Shown piece by piece: positions 22,801 through 34,378 of a DNA stretch of 64,000 bases. Made by a program: the position numbers and the translations under genes. Origin of the DNA: Progne subis subis (lineage: Eukaryota; Chordata; Aves; Passeriformes; Hirundinidae); contig JAKJHU010000030.1 in the NCBI GenBank assembly GCA_022316685.1, positions 12,413,360 through 12,477,359 on the forward strand. Reading direction: 5' to 3'. The notes beneath the pieces are model-generated. The model was not told the DNA's origin, searched no databases, and saw nothing but the letters and a program-made list of their open reading frames with translations. Every line of letters starts with the position of its first letter. Positions within the stretch are counted from its first letter, which is position 1.

Positions 22801-25800
22801 TGTGAACAGTGCCCTACGCAGTCCTGCATATCTGACCTGAAGAGTTTATTCAGTTCTGGTATATGGGCATCAAGAGCACTAGAAAGGGGATGGATCACTC
22901 TAGATCCCCAGGGAAAGGAAGACATCAGGCGCATTTGCAGCACAGCCCCAAGCTGCCCCTTGGCCTGTTGCTGTCACTCATCTCAGCATCACATCTGCCT
23001 TAAATCCATAATTTTGGTATTTTACCACACAAGAGGTGAGGGAGAAAGGGTGTGAACAAACACAGTGCTGAGTAATGAACCAAAGTAGCCCTTTAATTCA
23101 TGCTGACATGATCCACTGCAGGTAACAAGGAAACTTTTTATTTATTTGGTGTTTGGCAGACAAGTAAATTGGACACCAAGGGTGTCAGGGAAGGCAGATC
23201 CACATATCCCATTCCAGGCAGGCACCTCTGAACTTCTCTGATGGCACCTGATAGCCATGAGCAGTGGTATGGCATAGTTCTGCATAAGCAGGAGTCTTGT
23301 GTCTTCCACCACAGCCATTTTGCATCATCTACCTATGGAAGTAGGTGGACCAGACAACAGTGAAAATTGCCCCCTTGATCTGGTCTAGGAAGAACTTTCG
23401 GACAAATGTCCACCTGTGTGAGAGGTGGTCCACATATCTCCTGTAGCCTTTTGGCCTGGGCAACACTGGACAAGGACATGGCACACAAGGACCTGTCTGG
23501 AGCTTCCACACTGACCTCCTCTCTCATAAAGAAACATTTTGAATAACAATTTAGTGTCATCTCTTATAATAAAGAGTTCTAAATAATAAATTTCTGACAT
23601 CATCTGGTTAGGACTTTGCATCTTGTCCAGTTTCAGACTGAGCGCTGCTATTTAGGCTTCAGAGCTCACAGATTAACACAGAAGATGCAGTCACTGCTGT
23701 ATGCCAGCAGCTTTCTCTGCAAGACCAGTCCCAGTGTGATCTCAGGGAGCTGCCTCACAAGTGCACAGCCAAGTGTCTGGCTCCAGGCAATAACCAGCAG
23801 CAGGCACAGGGCATGTCACTGCATTCATGCAATGTTTATGGTTATTCTAGGAGTAAATAAGAGCCTCTGTCATGTCACTAATCATTTCAAGCAGCTCCCA
23901 ATGATTTGAGACATTCTCCCAATAAAGATAAGGACATCATGCAACTCAAGAGCAGAAGTAATGAATGTCTGATGGACCAGAGCAAATCCTGGTCCAAGCT
24001 AGTTTCTAAATCAGCCAATTTTTGAAAGGTTATTTGGCAGGGTTGGCTGTGTGTTCAGAGACCTGGGCTTTATCTACAGTGCTGATGAACTCCACTTGTG
24101 AACTTTCTGTGCTTTAAGCCACTGCCCATTACCATTCATAATGCTACAGATTTTAAAACACTGCCAGAAAATAAACATGTCTCTCAAGGCGGTGACTAGA
24201 AAACAGAAAGCAAGAGAGGGGAAAGGTTGTGTAAATGGGAGCTGTGCTCACTGGCTAAGCCATGTTAGGAGCTGGATGAACACCTCCTTGGCCAACAACC
24301 TGCACTGCAAAGCAATGTCCCCCAGTAAAATAGCTGAACCACCAATACTCATCCAAAGTATCAGGGAGACAGATCAGGATTTGGTTCCTGCAGCGCAGGG
24401 AATGGAGACCAAACACAAGGGAGGTGCAGTGACATGCCCTGGGCCACAGGTCAGTTAAAAGGTTTTGACCAGTTTGACGTGATGGGCTGCAGCTCAGGAA
24501 TGTTCTCCTGGTTTCATACGGACAAGTTTAGGCTCGCTGCTTAAACCGTCTTCCTTCTCAGCATTTCTGCCTTGGTGATACCTGAACCACTCAGCTTGGG
24601 AGGGCAAAATATGTGCAATGGGGAGCAGAGACTTCAAAGGAGTCATTTTTCTTTCAGAAATATGATTTTCTCTCATTTTGTATCAAACTTGAAAACAGTA
24701 TCTCAGTAGCCTTCCACGTACTTGAATAGAGGTTAATAAATTACTCTGCTTGAAAAATGTCCATATGTTCCAGATAGTGAGCTTCTGCTGGGAAGTTTCT
24801 TTAAAATCTGTTTTCACACTGAGAGAATAAAATCAACTGTTTTTCAACTTCCCTCCCCTGCCCCTATGGCAACACCTCTCAGACACTGAAAAAAGAACCC
24901 CAAACTGACCATGGGCCCAGGTTCACTTTGGGTGAACACCTTGGGGCAGTGGATGCATTTCCATGCCTAGCAGAAGGACACGAGAGTGCTCCAAGCACCT
25001 TGTCCCACCCTTGCAGCCCACTCCTGGTGAGTCCACCCACTTTCTCCTGCTGTGCTCTGAATGTGGTTACAAAAAATTAATGTCTCTGGAATGATGTGAA
25101 GGAAATGTGTCTTACATTCACTAAAATGGGTTCCACAGTTGAAAGAAAGCATGCCTTAAACTGAGGATGACATCTTCACTAAACTTGATTATAGCAAAAC
25201 TACAAATCCTTCCCTAATTAATTTCTTCTCAGCAGGCACCGCCTACTCACTGAATCAAAAATACTGAAATCAGTATTTTTAGTAAAACATTTAAATTTTT
25301 TGATGCAAAATCAAATGCTTGTTATTTTTGGTTTTAGTATTTTAGGTGGTCGAAAAAGTCTGGATTTCTGCTAGCATCTTGATTTAAAAATGAAGTTTAA
25401 AATCAAAGCAAGAGCTAAAAATCCAAATGGGGCAAATTCTTCTTTCATTTCCTGTTTTCTTCCATTTGAATTTTATCTCTGCCTCAGACTCTTCACATAT
25501 TTTCATTATTTCATAATCATATTTTCCCTCTAAAAATAAGTTTCTTGTTACTGGAAGAACATCCTCAAAATCACCAGAGAGACACTGCCAAACACTACTG
25601 GAAAAATAATTATCCTGACTATGCAAGGCACTGTCAGGAAGAGTCAAGGTGAAACCCCTCCTGAAGAGAAGCAATAAAAGATTTAGGGAATCTGCCTACT
25701 AAATAAGATTAAAAACCAGTATTTTTGCTACTTTTCCTCTGAATCGTTCAGTTATCCTAGCTGTTGGTAGTACCGTGCCTTTGTAAACTACTGTAAGGCT

Positions 25801-26550
25801 TCAACAGCACGTTCAACAGAAGTTGTCATTTCTAAAACAAGGAGCCAGTTTTCCCTCTTAAAGGACTGAGGAGCCTTTTAAAATAATTATATAGTGAATC
25901 TGATGCACAAAGCCTGTGACTTACTTACAAACCCTCCCAGACCAAACAGGAGATACTGTTACTAATAAACTATAAATAAAGGGGAAGTGGCTTTTTCGAT
26001 TTCCCAATTAAGCAAGATAATACTTCCATCAATTATGTTTTTATGTGACATATTCCCAATATGGATGTAATAAATGGTATTTTTCCTCCTGGTTAACAAC
26101 TCAAAGAAAATCCATTTAATTGTTCCTGCTCTTGCACAAAATAACACCAGTCGTCTGTAAACCATTCCCTAACTCATACATGACTGGTGTATTTCTGGAA
26201 GCCCAGCTCAGCTTTACATAACATTACTCACTAATTAGCAACTTCTGAACACCAACCTGGAGCCACTTCTCTGCTCAGAGAACACTGGTCCCTCCCAAGC
26301 AAAGGCAGGATTATCCCAGCCTCACAGAAGTCCCAGGGAAGGCAGTGCCTTTGCAGTTCCTGCACCAATGGCCGCAGGACTGCAGACCGAGGTGCATGGG
26401 GGCTCCTGTAAACAGGAGTCAGAGGGTCTTGGCTGGTTTCCTCCAGGAAAAGATCCAGTGCAGGGCAGAGGCAGGTGAGAGAGAGTTGGTGAGGATCACC
26501 CTTTGGGGGCCTGTGACAGTGGTTTGGTAAAAGAGAAAACCCAAAGTGCT
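22801..26550. other. Unique sequence with one near-palindrome
   Basis: Nothing recognised apart from the 24-bp inverted repeat at 25257-25280 (listed separately). Confidence 0.4.
25257..25280. repeat. Perfect inverted repeat, 11-bp arms, 2-nt centre
   Basis: AAAAATACTGA (25257-25267), AA, TCAGTATTTTT (25270-25280). AT-rich, so short-palindrome chance is appreciable. Confidence 0.9.
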
Positions 26551-26586
26551 GCTGCTGAAGGGCTGCAGTGGGATCCAGGCAGCTCA
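26551..26586 (+). repeat. Copy A of a short dispersed repeat shared with 36179-36213
   Basis: GCTGCTGAAGGGCTGCAGTG.. continuing to GGCAGCTCA. Identical to the second copy apart from one inserted A, with looser similarity extending some 35 bases upstream. Probably part of an interspersed repeat I cannot name. It lies inside a 181-codon minus-strand frame (26231-26776) that I regard as chance. Confidence 0.6.
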
Positions 26587-29219
26587 TGCACAACTGAATC
26601 GATGGAGGTGAATGGAAAGGTAAGTAAAAAACCCTGCCCCAATTCAACCCAAAAGCTGAACTGCAGAGGAGAAAAACAAAAGTGAAGCCTGCCAGCTCCT
26701 CTAGACGGCAAAAGAGGAGACAGCTCTGTCCACTTGTGGCTACAACCTCCATCCAGGCCTTCTCATCATCCTCCACTGTGTTTCAAGGCATTAAACAGAA
26801 ACATATTCTTCAAGTATTTTTCCCAGAGCTGTTTGTCTCCTGGATACCCGTTCTGCTCTGTATAAGCAACATGCTTTATGTACTCAGTGCTTAGCAGCTA
26901 TTTGTAGGAGCTCCCCACATGTCACAAAACACTTTATCCCTAAATTTCATATCCCTATCTCATTTAGATTGCTGCTTTGCATCAAAGCACACAGTGGCTT
27001 GGCACAGCTGCAACCTCATCCATCTCCCCCACATGGGCTCTGAGCATGCTGCCTAAATATGCTCACAGGTTTGATGATTACACCTTTATTTCAGTGCAGT
27101 ATGAAATTAATGAATATCCCAGTTGAGACCGAAAATATTTGAAAAAAACCTCTCTTAAATTTTTCAGAAGCCAGGTGTTTATGTATTCTGGCCAGGAAGC
27201 TTTTGGATGCTCCAATGAATGGCTTACCTCAGGCCAGCAATAGCAGCACGTCCCAGTCCTCAGCTTGAGTCTCTCAAGGGAGAGATGGTCACCAGCAGTC
27301 ACAGTTGTAAGCCCCACACAACCTCCACCGAAAGGTCATGGATACTGCTTCAGAGGATGCCCAAGCCTGCTTTCAGACCTCATGGCTGTCATCTCCACAG
27401 CTACAAACCCATGAAACACGAAGGGACAAATTGTTGGTACTTCCTCCATTTCTCTCCAATGGTGATCTCTGAAGACCAAATGCGATGGGAGCTGTGACCA
27501 TGCTGGAAGCTGCATTGTTTGACTGCAGACATCTCTTCAACACCACCACCACCAGTGCCTGATGCTTGAAGTCCAGTGGGTGACTGTTTTCCCCCTCATG
27601 GAGTATACCATGCTGGGCTTATGGAAAACAAGCTAATGTGTACCTGTTTTTCATTTTAATTTCCATCGGGTGGGAGGTGAGAGAACATCTCAAAAGCAGA
27701 GCCAAAGGTCACCACCAACTTCTATTCCTCAAAGCTTCGTAAAGTGGTTAAAAAAGAGAAAAAAGAATCTATTATTTCTAAGGCAGGTTGCTTCTCCTAA
27801 TTAGTGAGTCAGCTCTGCTAACAAAGATTACAACAGAGCATGAAAGCAGTGCTGAAGATGGGAGTATTTATGCAGGTCAGTGGGGGTTTTCCTAAACATT
27901 TTGATTACAACTTTAACTGCACTAAAACACATGCAAAAACCCTATCATTAAATTTAAACAGTCTGATGATATGTGGTACCAGACTAAGAGAACTGCAAAT
28001 AAATTGCTGTAATCTGCCACACTGTCACTTAGTCTTGCTCCTCAGCAGCCATAATTGACTAATAGGATAATAAAGTGGCAGCTATGAATCTGAAGGCTCA
28101 ACTCCATTGTTTGAACACCCTTAAGGACAAAATACTCTGTGTCAAGAAGATGAAGCAGCCTAATCACAATCATCTCCCCCAGTTCAACTTATTTAAACAT
28201 TCATCTGGACTCCAGGATTACTCTGTATAAAATGTGATGCCATCCCGGTCTTCCAGGGTGACAAGTGTCCAGGCAATGCCCTTGCTCCAGGGAGCCACCA
28301 GCACACCCTGCTGCCCTTTGCAGCAAGAAGCACCCCCTCTGGCTGAAGAGCTAAGTGAGGGATCTCAAGTTTGTGCAGCTAGGCTTTGTCTCAACCAGGG
28401 GAAATGCCCTTTTACTCCACAGAGGCCACTTTCACCTGATTCTGTGACCACAGCACCAGCAGCTACCCCATTCTGCACAAGGGTTACTGCTGGGGAGCCA
28501 AACCTCACTCCCATTTAATCAAGTAGATCTGCCACATGAAAATGGTTCTGGTGAGCTAGGACATGCTGTATTGATGCCTGGGACAGATTAGGAGCATCCA
28601 CTCTTCAGTGCTGTTTACAGAAGACTATTTGAGGGGCTAAGAGCAGACAAGATCTTTTTCAAGCAGAGCAGAGGCCAATCTGGATTAAAGAAATAAATTG
28701 CCTTTTTGTTATCACAGCACTCCGACCCATCCTGTAGTCATCTTACAGCTGGAATCAAAACTCAGACAGAGACCTCCCACTATGCATACATGCAGGAGGG
28801 CTATAACATGGGAAACATCCTCACCAGTACTCAAAATCCTTAGAGACAAAAGCATGGGGTAAGATAAGCAGATGTGATGTGGCCACATGGGCACCAAAAC
28901 AACCCCTCACACCAAAAAAGTCTTTCAAAGAGCTAAACTGCTTCCTAGTGTAAATGGAAAGCCAGTGATGAGAAATGAATAAGCAAACTGACCTCCAGGA
29001 TAGAGAAGTATCTGTATTTTTGCAGCCAAACATGCTCCTCAACACAGCTTGATGCAGGACGGAAGGCTGGAATTGGTGCCAGCCCTCCATCTCCCACAGA
29101 TTCCCTCCCTGCTGCTACAGCCTGTGTGCCAGACAAGCACTTTATTGCTTTTTCCCCTGCCCTTTGCCTTTCTCAGACATCAACAACTCATTTTGTCTCT
29201 TCCTTATGGGGAATAAAGA
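26587..29219. other. Unique sequence, nothing recognised
   Basis: Contains a short CAC run near 27541. No repeat family, exon or RNA gene recognised. Confidence 0.4.
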
Positions 29220-29375
29220 GGAGCAGCGGGGCAGCACTGCCGCGCTCTCGGCAGCAGGGCTCCCCACAGCCAGCCAGCCGCTGCCAACGCTGCGTTTCAC
29301 CCCGAACCCACGTCACTCCAACCCCCATCAGCCCGGGCAACAAAAACACGATGGAAAACTCTCCGCTCATTTCAC
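29220..29375. promoter_or_regulatory. Small CpG cluster, possible regulatory element
   Basis: About eleven CpGs in 150 bases (GCCGCGCTCTCGG at 29242-29254, AACGCTGCG at 29286-29294, CACGTC, CCCGGG). GC content is clearly above its flanks. A 146-codon plus-strand frame (29126-29566) crosses it but matches nothing known. No TATA box was seen nearby. Confidence 0.28.
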
Positions 29376-30859
29376 AGGATCTGTTTTTAAAATCTGAGGC
29401 ACTGGTGCCAATTTTGGGAATCAGTCTCACAGTCCCCCATTACTACCCACTCCTTGCCCTCAGCAGCCATAGGGCTCCTGCTGTGACCAAGGGCATTATT
29501 TCTCCGTGGAGAGCATCCATCTTGCTCCAGATCCTTCCGGAAAAGCACGTTTTGCAGCATTGCTAGAGGAGAGGGGAGACTTGCTCCATCAGGTCACCTC
29601 CAGACTATCAAAGAAAGACACAGCGCCTGCAAAGGGGTGGACCTTCAGAAAAAGGAAAAAAAACCTGGCAAGCCTCACAGAAGCAATGTCGGTCCATGAT
29701 CAACAGGGAGAGAGACAAACACAGATGACAGAAAAAACCAGACAGAAATAGGATTCCACAATCAGAGATGAGACTGCTCTGGAAGCACCCAGGGCTAAAA
29801 ATCGGGATTAGAAACTACTAAAGGTGTTTTTTACTTTCTCTTTTAAGGACTTAGTTCCCCTTATTTAAGAATAAGGATTAACTCTTAATTTGAGCCTGAG
29901 CCTTTAACCCTAACTAACAACAGAGCTGGAAAGGAACTGCTGTTTATCCCTGATTCAGTCTGTTTACAGCACGGCATGTTAAAGCAATTAAGGGTCCTTA
30001 AAGATAAAATACTTCTGCACAGAACACCATTAGGTCTATTTGAGCATGCAGTGTCAGCAAGCAAATCTTTGTATCTTTGACTCAGAGCTCTGAGACAGCT
30101 TGAGCCCGGGTAATAACTTTTGTTTAATAATGCAAATTATAGAAAATAATGAGAACATTTGCATGCTTCCTCGACAAAGAGGGGCATTTGAAAGTCTCAG
30201 GGACCAGCCTAGGCAATAGGAAATGTTCTTGTTCTCGTGTGTCAAACTGCTTTGCTTTTCCTCTTTCCTGCTGACCAAAGGGTTTCATGCTGGAAATGCT
30301 AATCACACTCACATTTGCCACAGTTCACCCTCTTGTTCTTGTCTACAGAAACCTGCAATTCAACCAAATCACCATCAACCATGGTATTCACTAGAGTGCA
30401 TCTATATGCCCACACATGCTTTACCCAGGAACTCCTCTGCACATCCACGAGCACGAATCATAGCAGAATTCAAGCCAATGGGCAAATACTGAAACCTCCA
30501 AAATGTTAAGCTGAGAAGATGAATCCTCTAATTTTTCTCCCTGCTGCCAAGTTCTTAGCTTTACATTCCCATTCAGTCATCAGATTAAAAAGCTTGGTTT
30601 CCACAAACTTTGAAATTGAGCATATTTGAGAGTCACAAGATTAGAAGCCAAGGGTGCCTTCCACTGAGCCACTGACACTGCCTGAACAGGCTGAACAGTT
30701 ATTACAGAAACCTTAAAACAAAGAGGCCTGGACAGGAATGTAAACAAATGGACTAATAATATGCAAGTAAGAGATTTAGGGGCCCTAAACCAGTCCAAGA
30801 ACATGGCTCTGGACTAGCACAAGCCATCTGAGAAAGCTGTCTCAACTAGCATATGGGTA
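29376..30859. other. Unique sequence, nothing recognised
   Basis: AT-rich towards 30000. Short frames only. Confidence 0.4.
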
Positions 30860-31435
30860 TGCTGGTTTTGGCTGGGGTAGAGGCAATTTTCTTCACAGTG
30901 GCTGTAGTTTGGATTTGTGCTGAACTCAAAAATTGATAATATAGAGATGCTTTTGTTATTGCTGTGTAGGGCTTACACAAAGCAAAGGCCTCTTCCACTT
31001 ATTGTACTGCCATCCTGGCAGGGAAATTGGGGGTGCCAGCGAAGCTGGGAGGAGACACAGCCAGGGTAGGTGATCCAAACTAATTAAAGGGATATTCCAG
31101 ACCTCATTACATCATGCTCAGGATATAAAGGTGGGGGAAGAAGTGAGACATCTGCAGTGATGGCATTTGTCGTGCTAAGTCACCATTATGCATGATGAGG
31201 CCCTGCTCTCCTGGAGATGGCTGAACACCTGCCAGCCCATGAGAAGCAGTGAATTAATTCCTTGTTTTCCTTTGTTTGCATGTGTGTTTTTTTTCTTTCC
31301 CTATTACACTGTCTTTATCCTGACCCACAAATTTTCTAGCTTTTACCCTTCCAATTCAGTCCTCAATCCCACTGGTGGGGGACTGAGCAAGTGGCTGCCT
31401 GGGGCCTGGTTGCTGCCTGGGGTTAAGCCACAACG
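30860..31435 (+). mobile_element. Solo LTR, avian ERVL-type
   Basis: Begins TGCTGGTTTTGGCTGGGGTA and ends GGGGTTAAGCCACAAC, the two ends of a common avian class-III (ERVL) LTR. Between them are the family landmarks in order: GGATTTGTGCTGAA (30913-30926), AAAGGGATATTCCAGACCTC (31086-31105), CATCATGCTCAGGATATAAAG (31110-31130), GATGGCTGAACACCTGCCAG (31216-31235), CACTGTCTTTATCCTGACCC (31306-31325). About 576 bases, the usual length. No internal retroviral sequence on either side. A clear 5-bp target duplication could not be seen and the usual ATTAAA-like signal reads ATTACA, so it has decayed somewhat. Confidence 0.9.
31124..31130 (+). promoter_or_regulatory. LTR TATA box (TATAAAG)
   Basis: Sits at the expected place in this ERVL LTR family, after the CATGCTCAG block. 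Predicted transcription would run toward the candidate exon, on the opposite strand to it. Confidence 0.6.
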
Positions 31436-31640
31436 ATGGAAGATGGAAGATGCATCTCAATGATAAAATCCAGCATAAGGTTTCCTACTTCCATAATCCA
31501 CACACAACATCCACACACCACAAAGACGTCTTCTAGTACTCACTGAAATTTGCCCCCCAAAAATTCTAATAAGCTTTAACTAATCTCTCTCCCGCTCTCC
31601 TGAGCAGCTCAAGCTACGCCCAAACACAGACGTCTGCTAC
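31436..31640. other. Spacer between ERVL LTR and candidate exon
   Basis: About 200 bases of unique sequence. On the minus strand the open frame of the candidate exon runs past the proposed donor and stops at 31614. Confidence 0.4.
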
Positions 31641-31951
31641 CTTTCCAGGCTTCCCTGGGTCTTCTCCCCCAGCCTCCAGCTGCCACTCCAAAAGGGTGCA
31701 GACATCCACTCCATCCTGAACTACATATGCCAGGCCTGAGCAGATGCCTTTGATAAGTTTTGTCCGCTTGCGGTGCCTGGATCCCGCTCCTGGGATCCGC
31801 GTGGTGTTGACAAAGAAGCCTGGCTGTGCAGGAACCCTCCAACCCAGCTGCGCTTTGGCCGCACAGAGGGTAAGGGCTCCGCTGTGATTGACACACGATA
31901 CCCTCATTAAAGCAGCACGGGGCTCTGAGAAATCTTCCCTTTCAACTGTAT
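31641..31951 (-). CDS. Candidate internal exon of an unknown gene
   Basis: A 311-bp minus-strand segment that is open throughout, within a 137-codon frame (32027 down to 31614). Its right edge (the 5' edge on the minus strand) follows CATTCTGGTTTCCACAG, a good acceptor with a pyrimidine-rich lead. Its left edge is GGAAAG then GTAGCA, a plausible donor. The exon would start at codon position two and end on a full codon. About ten CpGs lie in 190 bases, contrasting with the CpG-poor flanks. The predicted peptide has four cysteines, an NHS and an NTT sequon, and a basic SRHRKRTK stretch, which might suit an extracellular protein, but I recognise no family. It may instead be a regulatory element or chance. 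No neighbouring exon was found in the window. Confidence 0.22.
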
Positions 31952-34298
31952 CTGTGGAAACCAGAATGCTGATGGGATGCTGAATACCTGGAGGAAATAC
32001 AAATCTGGAACTGTTCTCAAGCCCCAACGCCTCATTAATGTTTCAGGATTTACTTATACTACCTGTACACAAAAAGATCCCTTAAAATTAGTATATGTTT
32101 TTAAGCAATCTTGCTGTATTACTCTCCATGACTCTTCTGACAAGGTAGGATGTGAAGGTTTTCAAAAATGCTGCTGAAAAACCTTAAAATTTCATTTGTA
32201 AATGGAAAAGAAACAACAACATGTAAAAAATAGAATCCAGTTTTTCCATTTCACCTATGCTATTTATTTACAATAGAAAACTGTGCATTATCTACTAACT
32301 CTGTCTGTATTACAGGGCAGAAAAAAATTAATGAATAGCACTTTCTAGACCTAAAATAATGACAGTGATCAGCTCAGAAGACAGTGTGGGAAATTATTTC
32401 TAGGCAAAGTCCCGATTCACTTTGTTACACAGGGGGAAAAACAAAGAAAACCTAAAACTGTGTTACATTTTCCCTAATCTACACTAAACTTTCTGCTGGA
32501 TAATAGGGTCTTGGAAATGATCCTAAAACATCTTTTGAATGAGAGGTCAATTGTCTGTATATAGAGCTATCTGAATGCATTTATGCTGATGTAATATACA
32601 CTCTCTCAGTACAGAGGAAAGGTTGCATTCAGGGAAAGCACTTATCAAGATTAAATTTACATTTTCTGAAATTGTCGAAAAGTGCTTTTTATGAAGAACT
32701 GCAGAAGCTGCACTCACATTTAGAAATACTGCAAAAAGCACTTTCCAAAATAGGCTTTACTATTGCTGAACCTGACAGAGCTGGGAAATCCACAAAGGGA
32801 CTGATTTACAGTTTTTAAAGAAACGTATTGATGTCTTTTGAGATTAAAAATGACATCAAAATTAATTTGGAATAGAACTTAAATGAGAGGTTCACAGACT
32901 GAACTACACACTTAGATATACCTCAGACTCAAGATCTTCACATGGATGTATACATGCTTGTATATTAGCAAGAACCAAGCATCTTTACTGTTTTTATGTA
33001 GGTCTCAACACATCAAAAATACATTCCATATATGTGAGTTTGCACTTTTACATTAGAAATGTGTGCATGTTATACACTGGGGACACACATGCAAGAAATT
33101 CCTGAGACTGAAGGAAAAAGGGTTCCCAAGTTATATGAACCACAGCTTTCTCTTAACACGAAAGACTGAAAAATAAAACAATCTCAGTAAGGCTTAGCAG
33201 CCATCTCTGCCATTTCAAGAATTTGCACTTTGAACTAGAACCAAATCCTGCCAAGCCTGATAAACCAACAGCCCTAAAGGACTGAAGGCATTAAGAACTC
33301 TCCTCCTCTCTCCTTCAGCACACACATCTGAGATGAGGGTTACATTTTCATTTTGGATACAGGGGAAATTTATACCTACAGCAACATTCATCAAGGAAAA
33401 AAATACACTCTCAGGTTTGGGAGTGAAGTTAGGTTTTGCAGATGACATTAGCGATGTCATTTGCCAAATGGGTTGTTGCCACTCAAAATTTCTGACCACA
33501 TGAAGAGAGTTATTGGATAAATTAATCCTTCCTGGTCTGTGCTCTGAAATATCAACAATTTGTCTGAGTTACATTCTGCACTGAACCTTTTCTGGTGTCC
33601 TATGAGAATTGAGTCTGGTGTGTTTAGTCCAGTTGCTAGAGAGCTAATATTTCTGCACCACAAAAATTATAACCTCAGTTATTGTTTCCCTCGCTGGCAA
33701 TTCTCAGCAGAGACTTCAAACACTGAATGTGCCTCAAACCAGAAATTACTAAATGGTGGAAACAGCTAATTTTGAATTGCAGGGAGCATTGCTGTTGCCA
33801 TCAACAGACTCAAGATTTTGCTTCTTTCGAGAGGAGGAATCCCAAGCTCAAGTTGAAAGAAAGACTGAAGGAGCTTACTGTACTGCTGTTGTTCTGGGAC
33901 TCCATATGCTTCCTAGAAATGTCAGTAATTATCTATTATTGAAAAGAAGCTAAAAGATGTGGCTTAAAAAGCATTCTCATTTTGATTAATTTCTACCACT
34001 TGTAGGCAGTTACTCATTAAACATTTAGACTAGAAATAGGTAATTTTTTTGAGATTACTATTACATTTGCAGATGCCTAGCAAACAAGGTGCTGCTTCAT
34101 TTTCAACTGTCACATTTTTTCACAAGAAATTTTTTCAAAAAGTGTAAAAAATTGGTGTGCTAGATCACCAACAACTTGGCTCATTGATAGCTTTATTCTT
34201 TTCCTCTGTTTTCTTAATACAATAGTCTACTGTGTTATTTTAAGAAATGCATCATTTCAGTGCCAAAGCCAATAGTAACAAACAAAAAGACCAAGCTT
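31952..34298. other. Unique AT-rich sequence, nothing recognised
   Basis: Strongly AT-rich with no repeat family or exon recognised. Confidence 0.45.
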
Positions 34299-34314
34299 GT
34301 ATATATATGCGTGC

Positions 34315-34347
<33 letters not shown>

Positions 34348-34378
34348 CACACACACACTTTTTTTTTTTTTTTTTTTT
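34299..34378 (+). repeat. Compound microsatellite (GT)8(AT)8(AC)6 followed by T20
   Basis: From 34299 to 34358 purines and pyrimidines alternate strictly for 60 bases: a GTATATATATGCGTGC lead-in, (GT)8 at 34315-34330, (AT)8 at 34331-34346, (AC)6 at 34347-34358. The inner 40 bases (34319-34358) are a perfect palindrome. A run of 20 T follows (34359-34378). Confidence 0.98.

Noticed and set aside
26231..26776. 181-codon open frame on the minus strand
   Set aside because: Low-information composition, overlaps a dispersed repeat copy (26551-26586), no known domain.
29126..29566. 146-codon plus-strand frame over the CpG cluster
   Set aside because: Proline-, serine- and arginine-rich composition follows from GC-rich DNA; no homologous protein recalled, so only the CpG cluster is reported.
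34299..34378. CRISPR-like or satellite array
   Set aside because: Dinucleotide microsatellite only; no spacer structure.
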